Of a stretch of DNA of 64,000 bases, positions 35,748 through 46,529 are shown piece after piece (the first letter of the stretch is position 1; every line of letters starts with the position of its first letter). The notes beneath the pieces were generated by a model that did not search any database, was not told where the DNA came from, and was given only the letters and a program-made list of their open reading frames with translations. The stretch is from contig NC_077227.1 of NCBI RefSeq assembly GCF_027887165.1, forward strand, positions 545,161,189-545,225,188, given 5' to 3'. Source of the DNA: Monodelphis domestica. Lineage: Eukaryota > Chordata > Mammalia > Didelphimorphia > Didelphidae. Both the position numbers and the translations under genes were made by a program.

Positions 35748-36107
35748 TGTAAAGATTAAAATTTAGGGGAGATGGGGAGACTGAGGCATCTGAGGCAGGT
35801 AGAAATTAGTTTCTCTCTGCAAGGAGTATTATATTTTTTAGAGGTTTATTAAAGGCTAAAGATTAAAGAATATACAAGTAAGAAACATGTGCCTAGGCCA
35901 GAGGCCTAGACAAAATAACCTCACATCACGCAAGAGACGAGCCTGCTCCAAACGGAAGTCCAAAAAGAGCCCAAGACACTTCAAAAGCCTTTGAATCAAC
36001 TTCAATACCTCCTCGATCTCGGCCCAGGTGAGATTCCCAGGCATTCTGGGGAAGTGGAGCAAAGGCTCATGGGGATTGTAGTCCTGTATTCGAGTCTATT
36101 TTTTACA
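35748..36107 (-). repeat. 5' LTR of the young element
   Basis: Same length and ends as 32377-32736, with one difference by eye. The bases just inside it (minus: GATGGCAACCATTAGATTGG) occupy the primer-binding-site position. They start with TGG after two bases but match no tRNA 3' end that I know. Confidence 0.92.
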
Positions 36108-36484
36108 GTCTCACGGAAGGTCCCTGCTTCAGGGCATACTAAGCCCAACCCAGCTGAAGTTAATCCTATCAGGAGCCCTTGGAGCTCTGGGAAGCCATGG
36201 CCCCTCCCACCTCAGAGTGGAGGCTATTTTGGCCAGGTTCTGGCCCGCAAAGGCACTGAGATACCTTGCAGAGAGTGGCAAGCCAGGCTCAGAGTGTGGA
36301 AGTAAGGCAATGGAGAGGCATCGGGAGGGAACTGAGGAGGGCAGTAACACCAAAACACCAGTAATCCCTGGCTTCCCCAGGAAGACAGAACAACAACTGT
36401 ATAGAACTGACAATTTGTCCAGGGCTAATGCCTCTGAACACCAGACAGAGATAAGAAAAGCTAGTCTTCCACACTCAGATAGAG

Positions 36485-37432
36485 ATGGCAAACAGCACAG
36501 AAAAGTCTCAAAAAGCCAAGAAAAACAAGAAGAAGGGGGTGACTTTGGGCACATTTTATGGAGCAAAAATACAAAATGCAGAGGAGATAGAAGAGGAAAC
36601 ACAAGCAAATGCCCTGAAACCTTCCAATGGAAATGGAAACTCTACACTAATCCATGAAGAATTTGAATCAGAAATGATCAAAAAGATGGAAGCCTTCTGG
36701 GAGGAAAAGTGGGAAATAATGCAAAGGAAATTCATGCATCTACAAAACCTGTTGGACCAAACTGAAAAGGAAAACCAGGCTTTAAAGGTCAGAATCAGCC
36801 AACTGGAAGACAACGAGCAAGAATTAATAAAGCAAAGACAAAAGACCAAGAAATTAGAAGAGAACATAAAATATCTCACTGACAATGACATTGACTTGGA
36901 AAATAGAGGGAGAAGAGATAATTTAAGAATAATTGGACTACCAGAAAAGCCAGATATAAACAGCAAACTCAACATCGTAATACAAGATATAATCAAAGAA
37001 AATCGCCCAGAGATTGTAGAACAAGGGGACAATACAGCCACTGAAAGAGTTCACAGAACACCCTCTACACTAAATCCCCAAAAGACAACTCCCAAGAATG
37101 TAATTGCCAAATTCCAAAGCTTTCAAGCAAAAGAAAAAATCTTACAAGAAGCCAGAAAAAGATGATACAAATATAAAGGAATGCCAATCAGGGTCACACA
37201 AGAACTTACAAGTTCCACTCTGAATGATCGTAAGGCATGGAACATGATTTTCAGAAAGGCAAGAGAGCTGGGTCTTCAACCAAGAATCAGCTACCCATCA
37301 AAACTGACTATATACTTCCAAGGGAAAGTATGGGCATTCAACAAAATAGAAGATTTCCATGTTTTTGCAAAGAAAAGACCAGAGCTCTGTGGAAAGTTCA
37401 ATATCGAAAAACAAAGAGCATCGAATACCTGA
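36485..37432 (+). pseudogene. L1 ORF1 (RNA-binding chaperone), one in-frame stop
   Basis: ORF1p coats L1 RNA as a trimer and is needed for retrotransposition. The frame from ATG at 36485 encodes a basic N-terminus (KSQKAKKNKKKG, residues 8-19) and a coiled coil (about 58-135). The RRM domain follows, starting with LENRGRRDNLRIIGLPE (138-154) and including ERVHRTPSTLNPQKTT. A TGA interrupts the frame at codon 227 (37163-37165). The same frame then continues through the C-terminal domain (KAWNMIFRKARELGLQPRIS, then YPSKLTIYFQGK) to 37432. Total about 315 codons, a normal ORF1 length. One nonsense change in an otherwise readable gene implies a fairly recent L1. Confidence 0.9.
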
Positions 37433-37983
37433 AAAGGCAAATATGAAGGAAATGTAAAAGGAGAAAAATGCTATCTTTTTTCTTTTATTCAAACTCTCTT
37501 ATATAAAGTCTACATTTATATCAATTTATCTATATTAACATGTGGGGAAAATGTAATGTGTAAATAGGGGGAAAAGAAAAACCAAATAGAATAATCTTTC
37601 TCACCCAAAGATTCACAGGGGAAGGGGAGGGGAAGAAAACTCTTATAAGAAGGAGAGGAAGAGTGTTTTTACCTAAACCTTACTCTCATGGAAATCAACT
37701 CTGAGAGGGAAGAACATCCAGATCCATTGGGATCTTGAATTCTATCTTACCCAACAAGGGTAGGGAGAAGGGGAAACCAAGGGGGTAGGGGGGGATGGAA
37801 CACAAAAAAGGGAGGGAAAGAGAGGGGGAGGGGGAGGGAAAAAAGGCAGGGGCTAGAAAGGGAAACATATGAAGGGAGGGGACAAGAGGGACTGATTTAA
37901 AGTAAATCACTGGATTAAAAGGTAGAGCTGAAGAAGAAAGGTTAGAATTAGGGAAGGATATCAAAATTCCAGGGAGTCCACAA
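37433..37983. other. L1 inter-ORF spacer
   Basis: A 550-bp non-coding spacer between ORF1 and ORF2 with A/G-rich tracts (37735-37850). It has no gene of its own; the frame at 37695-38075 on the minus strand is a shadow. Confidence 0.7.
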
Positions 37984-38924
37984 TTGACAATCATAATTTT
38001 GAATGTGAATGGGATGAACTCACCCATAAAACATAGACGAATAGCAGAATGGATTAGAATCCAAAACCCTACCATATGTTGTCTTCAAGAAACACACATG
38101 AGGCGGGTAGCCACCTACAAGGTCAGAATTAAAGGATGGAGTAAGACCTTCTGTGCCTCAAATGACAGAAAGAGGGCAGGAGTGGCAATCATGATATCTG
38201 ATAAAGCCAAAGCAAAAATAGACCTGATTAAAAGGGATAGGGATGGTAATGATATTTTGTTAAAAGGGACTTTAGATAATGAGGAAATATCACTAAATAT
38301 AGCACCCAAACTTCTAATGTATAAACTAGGAGAATTGGAGGAAGAAATAGACAGTAAAACCATATTAGTGGGAGACTTGAACCAACCATTATCAAATTTA
38401 GATAAATCAAATAAAAAAATAAATAAGAAAGAGGTAAAAGAAGTCAATGAAATCTTAAAAAAATTAGAATTAATAGATATATGGAGAAAAATATATAGGG
38501 ACAAAAAGGAATACACCTTCTTCTCAGCACCACAGGGCACATTCACAAAGATTGACCATACACTAGGTCACAGAAACATGGCATACAAATGCAGAAAAGC
38601 AGAAAAAATAAATGCAGCCTTTTCAGATCACAAGGCAATAAAATAATGATCAGTAATGGTACGTGGAAAACCAAATCAAAAATTAATTGGAAATTAAACA
38701 ATATGATACTCCAAAATCATTTAGTTAGAGAAGAAATCATACAAACAATTAATAATTTCATCGAGGAAAATGACAATGGTGAGGCATCCTTTCAAACCTT
38801 TTGGGATGCAGCCAAAGCAGTAATCAGAGGTAAATTCATATCCCTGAGTACATATATTAACAAACTAGGGAGAGCAGAGATCAAAGAATTAGAAATGCAA
38901 ATAAAAAAACTCCAAAGGGACCAA
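37984..38924 (+). pseudogene. L1 ORF2 endonuclease domain and linker, truncated
   Basis: This is the AP-type endonuclease that nicks target DNA. Its hallmarks are ILNVNGMNSP (catalytic Asn), CCLQETH (Glu), VGDLNQPLSNLDKS (Asp/Asn), YTFFSAPQGTFTKIDHTLGH and FSDHKAI (Asp/His). The usual NMYAPN block is replaced by NIAPKLLMY, so the conserved Tyr region is damaged. The frame stops at 38644. A shift continues the homology (MISNGTWKTKSKINWKLNN, then NNFIEENDNGEASFQTFWDA) to about 38924. The RT, Cys-rich and 3' UTR parts are absent because the insertion ends here at its target duplication. Confidence 0.88.
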
Positions 38925-38942
38925 ATTAGAGTCCTTCCATAT

Positions 38943-39246
38943 ACTGATTGGGGATATCATATAATCTCTCAGTACTTTGGACAACTCTCAAAACCAAGCA
39001 GAGCACTTGTTGATCTTTCCTTTTGGGGAGTATTTCCTCACTGTTAGTTAATTGTCTTCTCCAATGAAATCAGAAACCTGGTATAAAAGAAATTAACTAG
39101 TTTAATTAATTAATTAATTAATTAATTAATTAATTAATTAATGGCAAGTCTCCTGAGTAAAATCAGAGAAGAATAATGCAATGCAAGATGACTGTGCATT
39201 CAGGCTAAGGTATGTGTGATTTGAAAATGAAAGGAAATCAGGGTGT
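38943..39246. repeat. Flanking DNA with an (AATT)n array
   Basis: Flanking sequence right of the L1 duplication. 39102-39142 is an uninterrupted TTAA/AATT repeat of about 41 bases. Confidence 0.8.
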
Positions 39247-40082
39247 TGTAATAGAGAAGTGTATTTGGTGTTAAAAGAAAGAGAGAGAATGGAGCCCTCT
39301 CCCCCTTAAGGCAAGGCAAAGAAGTGGTATCTGATATTAAAGTCTGGCAAGGAAAGAGAAGGAGACTGAATCTATGGTTTTCCCTTCTTCAGCCATCAGT
39401 CCGTGATGGCCCCTCACTAAAACTGCCTTGTTAGTCCCCAGAGCTAAGCTATTTCTACCCAGTAAAGTTCTTTCTTTAGGGGGAGAGAGATCACCTCACT
39501 CCCCTGCCTCAGTTATAATTGCCCTCTATTCAGTCTTTAGTCAGTTGTAGTGGATAAAAGAATTTATTCTAATGTAACGGGAATGTAGGATGAAGTTGGG
39601 AAAAGCTGGTAGATTGAGGCAAAGGGGAAGAGGAAGGGGGAGTCCCTTACTGTCTAAATACTTCCCTGCTAAATTGAGATGAGTTGTGCTTAATGGCCTC
39701 AAGCCCCTGAGGGGTTCAGAATGATGAACCCTGGCTTTAGACTTACCCAGCAGGTACCTCAGTTCAGGTGAGGGGACCGTGATGATTCTTCTTGTGGACT
39801 CTCTTCTTTTTCAGTCTTTGTCCACTTGTTGGAGGTTTTTGGGGGGATAGAAATCAGTAGTTAATGAAAGAAAGGGTTTCTTGGGATCAGGACCCAGTCA
39901 AAGACTGGACCTTCTCAGTAGCTGTCTCAAAGTCAGAGACCTTGACTCCAACTGCCTCCCTCTGGGTTCCTTTCCTCATGATTCCAAATTTTCTCAGCCC
40001 ATCCCCTGCTGCTGTTGGAATCTTTGCAGCCATTCTAGGATTTTCCATTTCCAAAAATCTCTGGGTTTTCCTCTCTCACACA
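39247..40082 (-). mobile_element. Probable solo LTR, 836 bp
   Basis: It starts TGTAATAGAG and ends CTCACACA, with GTGT on both sides (39243-39246 and 40083-40086). Reading minus, AGAATAAATTCTTTTATCC (about 39551-39570) would supply the polyadenylation signal. It is GC-richer than its surroundings. The duplication is low-complexity, so the call is moderate. The plus-strand frames at 39864-40168 overlap each other and are not genes. Confidence 0.6.
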
Positions 40083-40086
40083 GTGT

Positions 40087-41157
40087 CCTGCATTTGAAAA
40101 GCATTGAGTATTCATTTTTCAATTATACTTTTCATCTTTTAGCACAAAGTTCACTCTGTGAAGTGTGACTCTTCACTGTTCTCTTCTCCAATTGAGTGAA
40201 ACCAATATATACCCCTACCTCAGATGTAATAACATAGCCATACCATAGAATGTGTACAGAGATATTTTAAAGACAGATTCATTTGGAACATTGTGTAGTG
40301 TTTTTGTCAGTACTTCTGGTATTGTTCTTCAGTGAAGTTTTGGTTGATCACTCCCTCAACAAACATTTCATTCCAACCTTTTCCAGCTGCCATTTGAAAT
40401 TATCCCTATTCATTATCTGTCATAGAATCATAGATAGAAAGACTGGACAGTAACTTATAGATTACCTATTCTACCCCTTCCTTTTACAGATGAAGAAATG
40501 AAGGTCAAAAGAGGTGAATTTAATTAATCCCCAAGTCACATAATTTATAAGAGGAAAAACCAGGTACCAACTGAATTCCTTTGATTGTTGGTTCTTCATT
40601 TTCCCAACTATTTCAAGATGAAAGTTTTTACATTTGCTGTAATGTGCACTAGGCATTGAGCCAGATTATTTGGGTTGTTGTCCCAACTTTGTATGATCTT
40701 CGGTTGAGTTACTTAACAAAACACATAAACATTGAATTAATTACATAATAGATACTAAACAGTGGGGGGAAAATATAGGTTTTCTAAGCATAACCTCTAA
40801 TTCATTAAAAAAAGAAAACACTCAGCAGGTTTTCTTAAAATACTGAAAGGAAAGCATTTTGTACTTATATGTGCAAAAAAACCCAAATTATCTTCAGTTT
40901 CCCTAAATTTTATTTGGCATTTAAAATTATCATATATGATTTTTTACATTCTGAATTTTTCATTCATTTTATTATGGGGATATTTGTTGAAGGCTCATTT
41001 TATATAGATAAAATTTTAAATTAATGAGAGTTCAGGACTCACATATGTCCATGTCCAAAGAAAAATAGTTGCTCTTCAGTAGACATCAGTAGTAGAAATT
41101 TCAAATTTCTAATTACTCATTCTTACTGTTCATTTCCAATACTCTCAAACACATCAT
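40087..41157. other. Mostly unassigned; MIR scrap at 40425-40560
   Basis: 40425-40560 reads TCATAGAATCATAGATAGAA, then CCTTTTACAGATGAAGAAAT and AAGTCACATAATTTATAAG in inverted-MIR order. The rest is AT-rich with no recognised feature. Confidence 0.5.
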
Positions 41158-41216
41158 CCAGGGGGCAGTTGGGTAACTCAGTAGTTTGAGAGCCAGGCCA
41201 AGAGACTGGAGGTCCT
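41158..41216 (+). mobile_element. Head of a marsupial CORE-SINE, truncated
   Basis: GGGGGCAGTTGGGTAACTCA and GTAGTTTGAGAGCCAGGCC match the SINE 5' head, here in sense. It stops where the next L1 begins. No matching rest of the SINE is found after that L1 near 54000. Confidence 0.8.
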
Positions 41217-42303
41217 TGGTGGGGTTGGGGTAGGGGAGAGTTAAGATGGCAGTTAAGAAGCAGCAAACATTGATTCCTCTATGAAAAGCTTTCCACAAAA
41301 ATAAAAAACAAAGTGCTTTAAGGGGGACAGAAAACTAAATCCAACAACAAGACAGAGCTGTAGGACCCTTCTGCTCATTCAACTTAAAAGGTACACAGAG
41401 AGGTTTGAAGAATGAAGGTACCATTTCCCCTCCCCTACCTACTGTGCTGAGACTAGGGTGGTTGGTGGAATATCAGGGTGAGGGCTCCAAGGGACAGAGT
41501 ACCTTGCTACTACAGGTACATGAAACTCAGGGATCTGACCATAGCTGGCAAGAAGGCAGCAAAAGGAGAGAAGGAGAGAAGAGGGCAGGTTAGCCATAGT
41601 CTTCAGCCACCACAACTCCATCTTAGGCCTCTGCCTCTGGAAGTTTTTACCTCAGGGCACATTCAGTTCTCCACATCAGTACAACTGACTTAATTCAGTT
41701 TATCAATAGTGCAGAGGAAAAAAAAAACCCTCTAGAGGGCAGAAAAGCTAGCAAAAAAAAAAAGAAGAGCAAAACAAAATAGACATAAACCCAAACTCAA
41801 CAAGTAGAGCCATAGGTCACTCTTACTTGATTCAACCTGAAAGGCGTGTAGATAAAATTGAATTCTCAGGTATAAGGCAAAGATCCAACACCCCTCCCTC
41901 AACTGCTGTGCTGAGATCTAAGATAGGAACCTGACTGACTGGGGTCCTAGGTGGAAACCTACAACCATGATGGAGTACCTTGGTACCACCATGGAAAGCT
42001 CAGGCTCTTACCAGGCAGCTGGCAGAGAGGTGGGTGGCAGAACAGAGTAGAAAGGAGGACCAAGGCTAACTACTACTGTCAGCCTCAACACCTTCCCTTT
42101 CAACTTCAGCATCTGCAGACAGCTGGGAAATATGTGTCTTCAGGGCTTATTAATACAATAGGTCAGTTCCATCAGCCTAATCCAGTTAATCAGCACAGCA
42201 GAGAAGAAATTCCTTCAGGGCATAAAAGACCAAAAAAAGAGATTCCGAAAATAAACAGAGGAGCAAGAATACAGTCAATAAGGAGGAGAAAAGAAGGGGG
42301 AAA
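41217..42303 (+). promoter_or_regulatory. L1 5' UTR, two monomers of about 450 bp
   Basis: CAACAAGACAGAGCTGTAGG (about 41345) and CAACAAGTAGAGCCATAGG (41798) start two diverged units sharing the order ATTCAAC(T/C)T, CTACTGTGCTGAGA and GAGTACCTTG. The monomer differs from the 290-bp unit of the L1 at 31668, so two promoter types occur in one window. Promoter function is inferred. Confidence 0.65.
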
Positions 42304-43340
42304 ATGAGTAAACAACCAAAAAAGAAAAATGAAATTACATTCAGCAATTTATATTTAGGTAAAGAACAAAGAACAAATGGAACAGAGGAAGATCACAGAA
42401 TACCAAGTTAAAAACCAAGGAACTCCAGTGAATTGGACTCAGGCTCTGGAATAACTCAAAGCACAATTAAAGAAACAATTAAGAGAAGTTGAAGAAAATT
42501 AGGAAAAGAACTTTAAAACCAAAATGGGTTATCTGGAAACAAGGAACATGAAATAAAACAATAAAATAGTGTCTTCAAAGCCATAATTGACCAGTTAAAA
42601 AATGAAGCAAAGAGTAAAAGATTAAAAACAATTACCTACAAAGAAAAATAGAGCAAAAGGAAAAGGAGGATCAAAAAGTTAGGGATGAAATTAATTTTTT
42701 AAATGAGAATCAAACAATTAAAAGGGAATGGCTTCACAAGGCAGCAAGAATCTATAAAACAAAATTAAAAGAATGAAAAAGTCCAGGAAAATATGGAACA
42801 TCTCATTGATAAATAACAAACCAGTGAAATAGTTCCATTATTGGACTACAGGAAAATAATGATGAAAGAAAAAACCTGGACTTCATTCTACATGTAATTA
42901 TCCAAGAAAACTTCCCCAAAATTCTTGAACAAGGATGTAGAGATTGAAAGAATCTTCATAACTTCTTACATTAAATCCCCATTTGACAATGTCCATGAAT
43001 ATTATAGCTAATTTGAAGAACTTCCAGACCAAAGAAAAGATAATACAAACTGTTAAATTTAACAATTCAGATATCATGGAGCCACAGTCAGGATTGCACA
43101 GGACCTGAATGCATCCACACTGAATGACCAGAAGCCATGGAATATGATATTCTTGAAAGCAAGGGAATTGGGTCTACACCAAAGAATCAACTACCCAGAT
43201 ATATTGACCATATTCTTGCAGGGGGAAATATGGTCATTTAATTAAAAAGAAGATTTCCAACCATTCCTGAAGAAAACACCAGACATAAACAGAAAATTTG
43301 GTGCCCAAATATAGAACACAAGAGAATCAACAAAAAGTAA
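42304..43340 (+). pseudogene. L1 ORF1 remnant of the outer L1
   Basis: It starts ATGAGTAAACAACCAAAAAA. Decayed coiled-coil text follows, then RRM and C-terminal blocks. ACTGAATGACCAGAAGCCAT and AATATGATATTCTTGAAAGC align with the AWNMIFRKA region of the ORF1 at 36485, and GGTCTACACCAAAGAATC aligns with GLQPRIS. No frame survives. Confidence 0.75.
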
Positions 43341-44831
43341 TGAAGAAAGAAAAAAAAATAAGTTACCCAATAAGTTCAAATACTTTGTATTCCCTATCTG
43401 AAAAGATATTGTTAACTCTTAAGAATTGTTATTATTATTAGGGTAGCTAGAGGTATACCTAGAGCTTATAGGTATCTTCCATATAGGAAGATATATAAAT
43501 ATATATGTAAGGGGTAAAAAAGAGGATAATATTGAGAGAAATGAGAAAAGAGACAAAATGTGGTAAATATATTTTTCATAAAAAATAACATGACAGAGAG
43601 AGGGAGAAGACCAAAAATATGGAAGGGGGGGAAAGAAGATGAAGACAGGTAATATTAAATCTTATGCTCTTTGGAATTGGCTCAGAGAAGGAATAATAAT
43701 CAGATGTATTGGGTCAGAGAATTGTATTGCCCCCTATAGGGAAGTAGAAGGGTAATAACCATGCTGGTAGGATGGGGAGCAGCAATACAAGAGAGGGAGA
43801 GTTTGGGGGTTGTTTAAAAGGCATTATAGTAAGAGGGGAATAATAAGAAGAGAGAGGTGGGAAAGGGATTAACATTAGGGAGGGGAAAGGGAGGAGACCA
43901 ATTAAAATGAAAAGTTGGAAGGGAGGATAAGAGGGATAAGAGAAAAGGCAAAATCAAAGAAGGAAGTGAAAATGGAGAGGGATAGAAAAACGGTAATCAG
44001 AACTGTGAATGGGAATGGGATGACCTCACCAATAAAAAGGGAGCTGATAGCAGAATGGTTTAAAAATCAGAATCTTACACTATGTTGTCTACTTGAAACA
44101 CACTTGGGACACGTAGACATATACAGGTTAAAGGTAAGATGATGGAGCAGAATTTACTGGGCTGTAACTGAGACAAAGAAGGTAAAAGTAGCAATTATAA
44201 TCTCAGACAAAACTAAAGCAGAAATAGAACATATTAAAAGAGATAAGGAAGAGAATTCCAGGCAAACATACCAGCAGTGTAGATGCAGGACTCTATGTCT
44301 CCTCATCACCTACCAATACAGACTACCTCAAAAGGCCAAAAAACAAACAAAAAATGAACAAATTCATATCAATAAAGGGACTCCACAGAAGGGTGCAGCA
44401 TTAAAAGTACACAGGCTTAGGGCATTTCCATACTATAAGGGGGTGAAATAGGTTCCACCAAAACATGAGCTGATAAACCCTCCCCTACCCCATACACAGA
44501 GAGTCAGTGCTCTAGAGTCAGAGCCAGTTCACTAGAATCAGGGAGCAAGGAAGGGGCACTTCTAGGTCCTTGGCAGCTGACTAAGACTACCAAGGTCCTA
44601 CCCCTGAGAGCAGCTACACTTGAGACCCCAGCAGGCTGAGGAGCACAGACCTTGTGTACACCTGGAGATAGCTCAGAGAAGGGCAGCAAATAGTAAAACC
44701 CTCAGAGACATGAGACGTGGCTTCAGCCAAAAACTGTGTTCCTTACCTTGATACACAGAGAGCCTGCCTTCTCATTCAGACTTCTGACTAGAAAGGGAAG
44801 AAAAGGAAGGGAAGGAAAAACCAGCATAGTG

Positions 44832-45845
44832 ATGGCAAACAATGCCCAGGAAAAAAATGACTTCCCAACACCAAGAAGAACAAGAAGATTTTTATGCAGG
44901 AAAAATTCAGATTACAGAGGAAATAGCAGAAGAGTACAAACAAATAAATGCATCCAAAATTTCCCCAAAAATGGAAATTTGGCCACAAGCTCTAAAGAAT
45001 TTAAATTGGAGGTCATGAAAAAGATGGAAGAAATTTGACAAGAAAAGTGGAAATATTTGAAAAGAAAATAACAGTTTAAAGGACTGGAACTCCCAACTGG
45101 AAACCAAAATTAAATACTTTGAAACCATGAAAAGCAGGATAGACCAAACCAAAAAAGGAAAATCAAAAGATTCTAGGGGAAAACCAGTCTTTAAATTAGG
45201 CAATTAAAAGCCAATGATCTCTCAAAACAGGAAGAATTAATAAATCAAAATCAAAAGACTTACAAATTAGAAGAAAACAAAATATCACACTGATAAGATG
45301 ATAGAAAATGAAAACTGGTCTCCAACAGACAAGTTGAGAATCATTGTTCTACCTGAAAACCCAGAAATAAACAGAAATGAGGACATCATACAAGAAATTA
45401 TCCAAGAAACCTGTTCTGATGTTCTTGAACAAGAGGACAAAATAGACATTGAAAGAGTTCATACAACACCCTCTACACAAAAACCAAAAAAGACAACCCC
45501 CCAGGAATATAATTGCAAAATTTAAGAGCTTCCAAGATATGGAGAAAATTTTACAAGAAGCCAAAAAGAGACCATTTAGATATCAAGGAGCACCCATCTG
45601 CATTACACAAGATCTGGCAGCTTCCACACTAAAGGGCCTCAAGGCTTGGAATATGATATTCAGAAAGGCAAGAGAAATGGGCCTTCAACCAAGGATCACA
45701 TACCCACCAAAACTGACTATATATTTCCAGAAGAAAGTATAAAGATTCAACAAAATAGAAAATCCCCAAGGATTCATTAAAAAAAAAGATAAGAACTAAG
45801 TGGAAAGTTTGATATCCAAACACAAAAATCAAGAGAAACATGAAT
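44832..45845 (+). pseudogene. L1 ORF1 of the nested L1, broken
   Basis: It starts MANNAQEKNDF (44832) and continues through coiled-coil text. RRM text includes LRIIVLPENPEINRNEDIIQ and ERVHTTPSTQKPKKTTP. The C-terminal domain reads AWNMIFRKAREMGLQPRITY and PPKLTIYFQKK. The pieces lie in more than one frame (44736-45038, 45298-45525, 45449-45742), so it is a pseudogene. Confidence 0.88.
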
Positions 45846-46529
45846 AGGTAAATAAGAAAGAGAGGGGAAAGGCAAAAATTGTTTTATTTTTTTAATTAAA
45901 TTTTCTTCTTTAAGATCTTCAAGAAGATCAAATTGTTTATTTTAAACTATGAAAAAATATTATTTGTAACTGTCAAAAATTATATTCACTATTATATTCA
46001 TCAGAGGAATCATTCATAGGCAGAGATTTGGGTAATAAGTTGTCCAAGATGATATTCAAAAAAAGAAAAAGGGAGGAGGTAATAGAAAATGGCAACAAGA
46101 GAAAGTTGAAAGAATAAGATAAGTAGAATAATCTATATCACATAAAGAGGCAGGTGGGGGGGGAAGAATACTATTATAAAAAGGAGAGGAAGAGAGTGCT
46201 AACAGGTAATGCTTAAACCTTACTCTCAGTGAAATCAATTCTGAGAAGGAAGAGTGTCTAGATCCATTGGAATATCAAATTCTATCTTACCCTACAGGGA
46301 AAGTAAGAAGGGAAAAACCAAGCAGGGAAGGTGGAGAGTACAAAAAAAGAAGGAAAAGAGAGGGTGGAGTGAATTTAACAGACCCTACAAATAAATAAGA
46401 ATAAGGGAACCAAAAGGGAGGGGGGGGTAGAGCAGGAAGAATAATAAGGGTGTGGTTTAGGGGGACTGATTAAAAGCAAACCACTGGTTTAAAAGGATAT
46501 AGTGAAAGAAGAAAGTTGAAAATGAAGAA

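Larger units (their letters stand above)
32377..36107 (-). mobile_element. Young LTR element with two near-identical LTRs, no gag/pol seen
   Basis: LTRs of 360 bp at 32377-32736 and 35748-36107 differ at one position by eye. An exact 4-bp duplication GTCT lies at 32373-32376 and 36108-36111, inside the host L1 5' UTR. Reading minus, a purine tract AAAGGGGGGGAA abuts the LTR at 32737-32748, as a polypurine tract should, so the right LTR is 5'. The 3.0-kb internal region has no recognisable gag, pro, pol or env, so it is probably non-autonomous. It carries a worn SINE (34985-35155) and a GC-rich leader (about 35300-35700). Both LTRs and the duplication look whole. Confidence 0.9.
31668..36484 (+). 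promoter_or_regulatory. L1 5' UTR with tandem promoter monomers (interrupted by ERV)
   Basis: The true 5' UTR is 31668-32376 plus 36112-36484, about 1.1 kb. It opens with AAAGATGGTGGCTTAGAG, whose AAGATGG core resembles the YY1 site at the start of primate L1. Two related monomers follow with a period of about 290 bp: GGAAGGTCCCTGCTTCAGGG recurs at 32091 and 36116 once the ERV is removed, and GAAAACAACCTGACCCA recurs within each. The region is GC-richer than the rest of the window. Tandem 5' monomers act as promoters in mouse L1; function here is inferred. Confidence 0.75.
30683..38942 (+). mobile_element. L1 with complete 5' end but 3'-truncated; 18-bp target duplication
   Basis: The duplication is ATTAGAGTCCTTACATAT (30683-30700) and ATTAGAGTCCTTCCATAT (38925-38942), 17 of 18 matching. 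Between them are a 5' UTR with tandem monomers, ORF1 (36485-37432) and the first part of ORF2 (37984-38924). There is no RT, 3' UTR or poly(A). Subtracting the nested LTR (30711-31663) and ERV (32377-36107) leaves about 3.5 kb of L1. L1s are normally cut at the 5' end, so this shape is unusual. The first A-strand of the target site does not resemble the standard TT/AAAA site. The sequence is much less decayed than other L1s here. Confidence 0.85.

Noticed and set aside
35213-35759. GC-rich overlapping frames of 104-110 residues that could look like a host exon
   Set aside because: They lie in the leader of the young LTR element, on the strand opposite to its orientation, and run into the LTR. 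Repetitive GAGCAGGAG text explains the Arg/Gly/Ala bias.
36129-37041. Minus-strand frames of 159 and 161 residues
   Set aside because: Shadows of the L1 5' UTR and ORF1 on the opposite strand.
39864-40168. Two overlapping plus-strand frames as a candidate small gene
   Set aside because: They overlap in different frames inside a probable solo LTR, and neither shows a domain.
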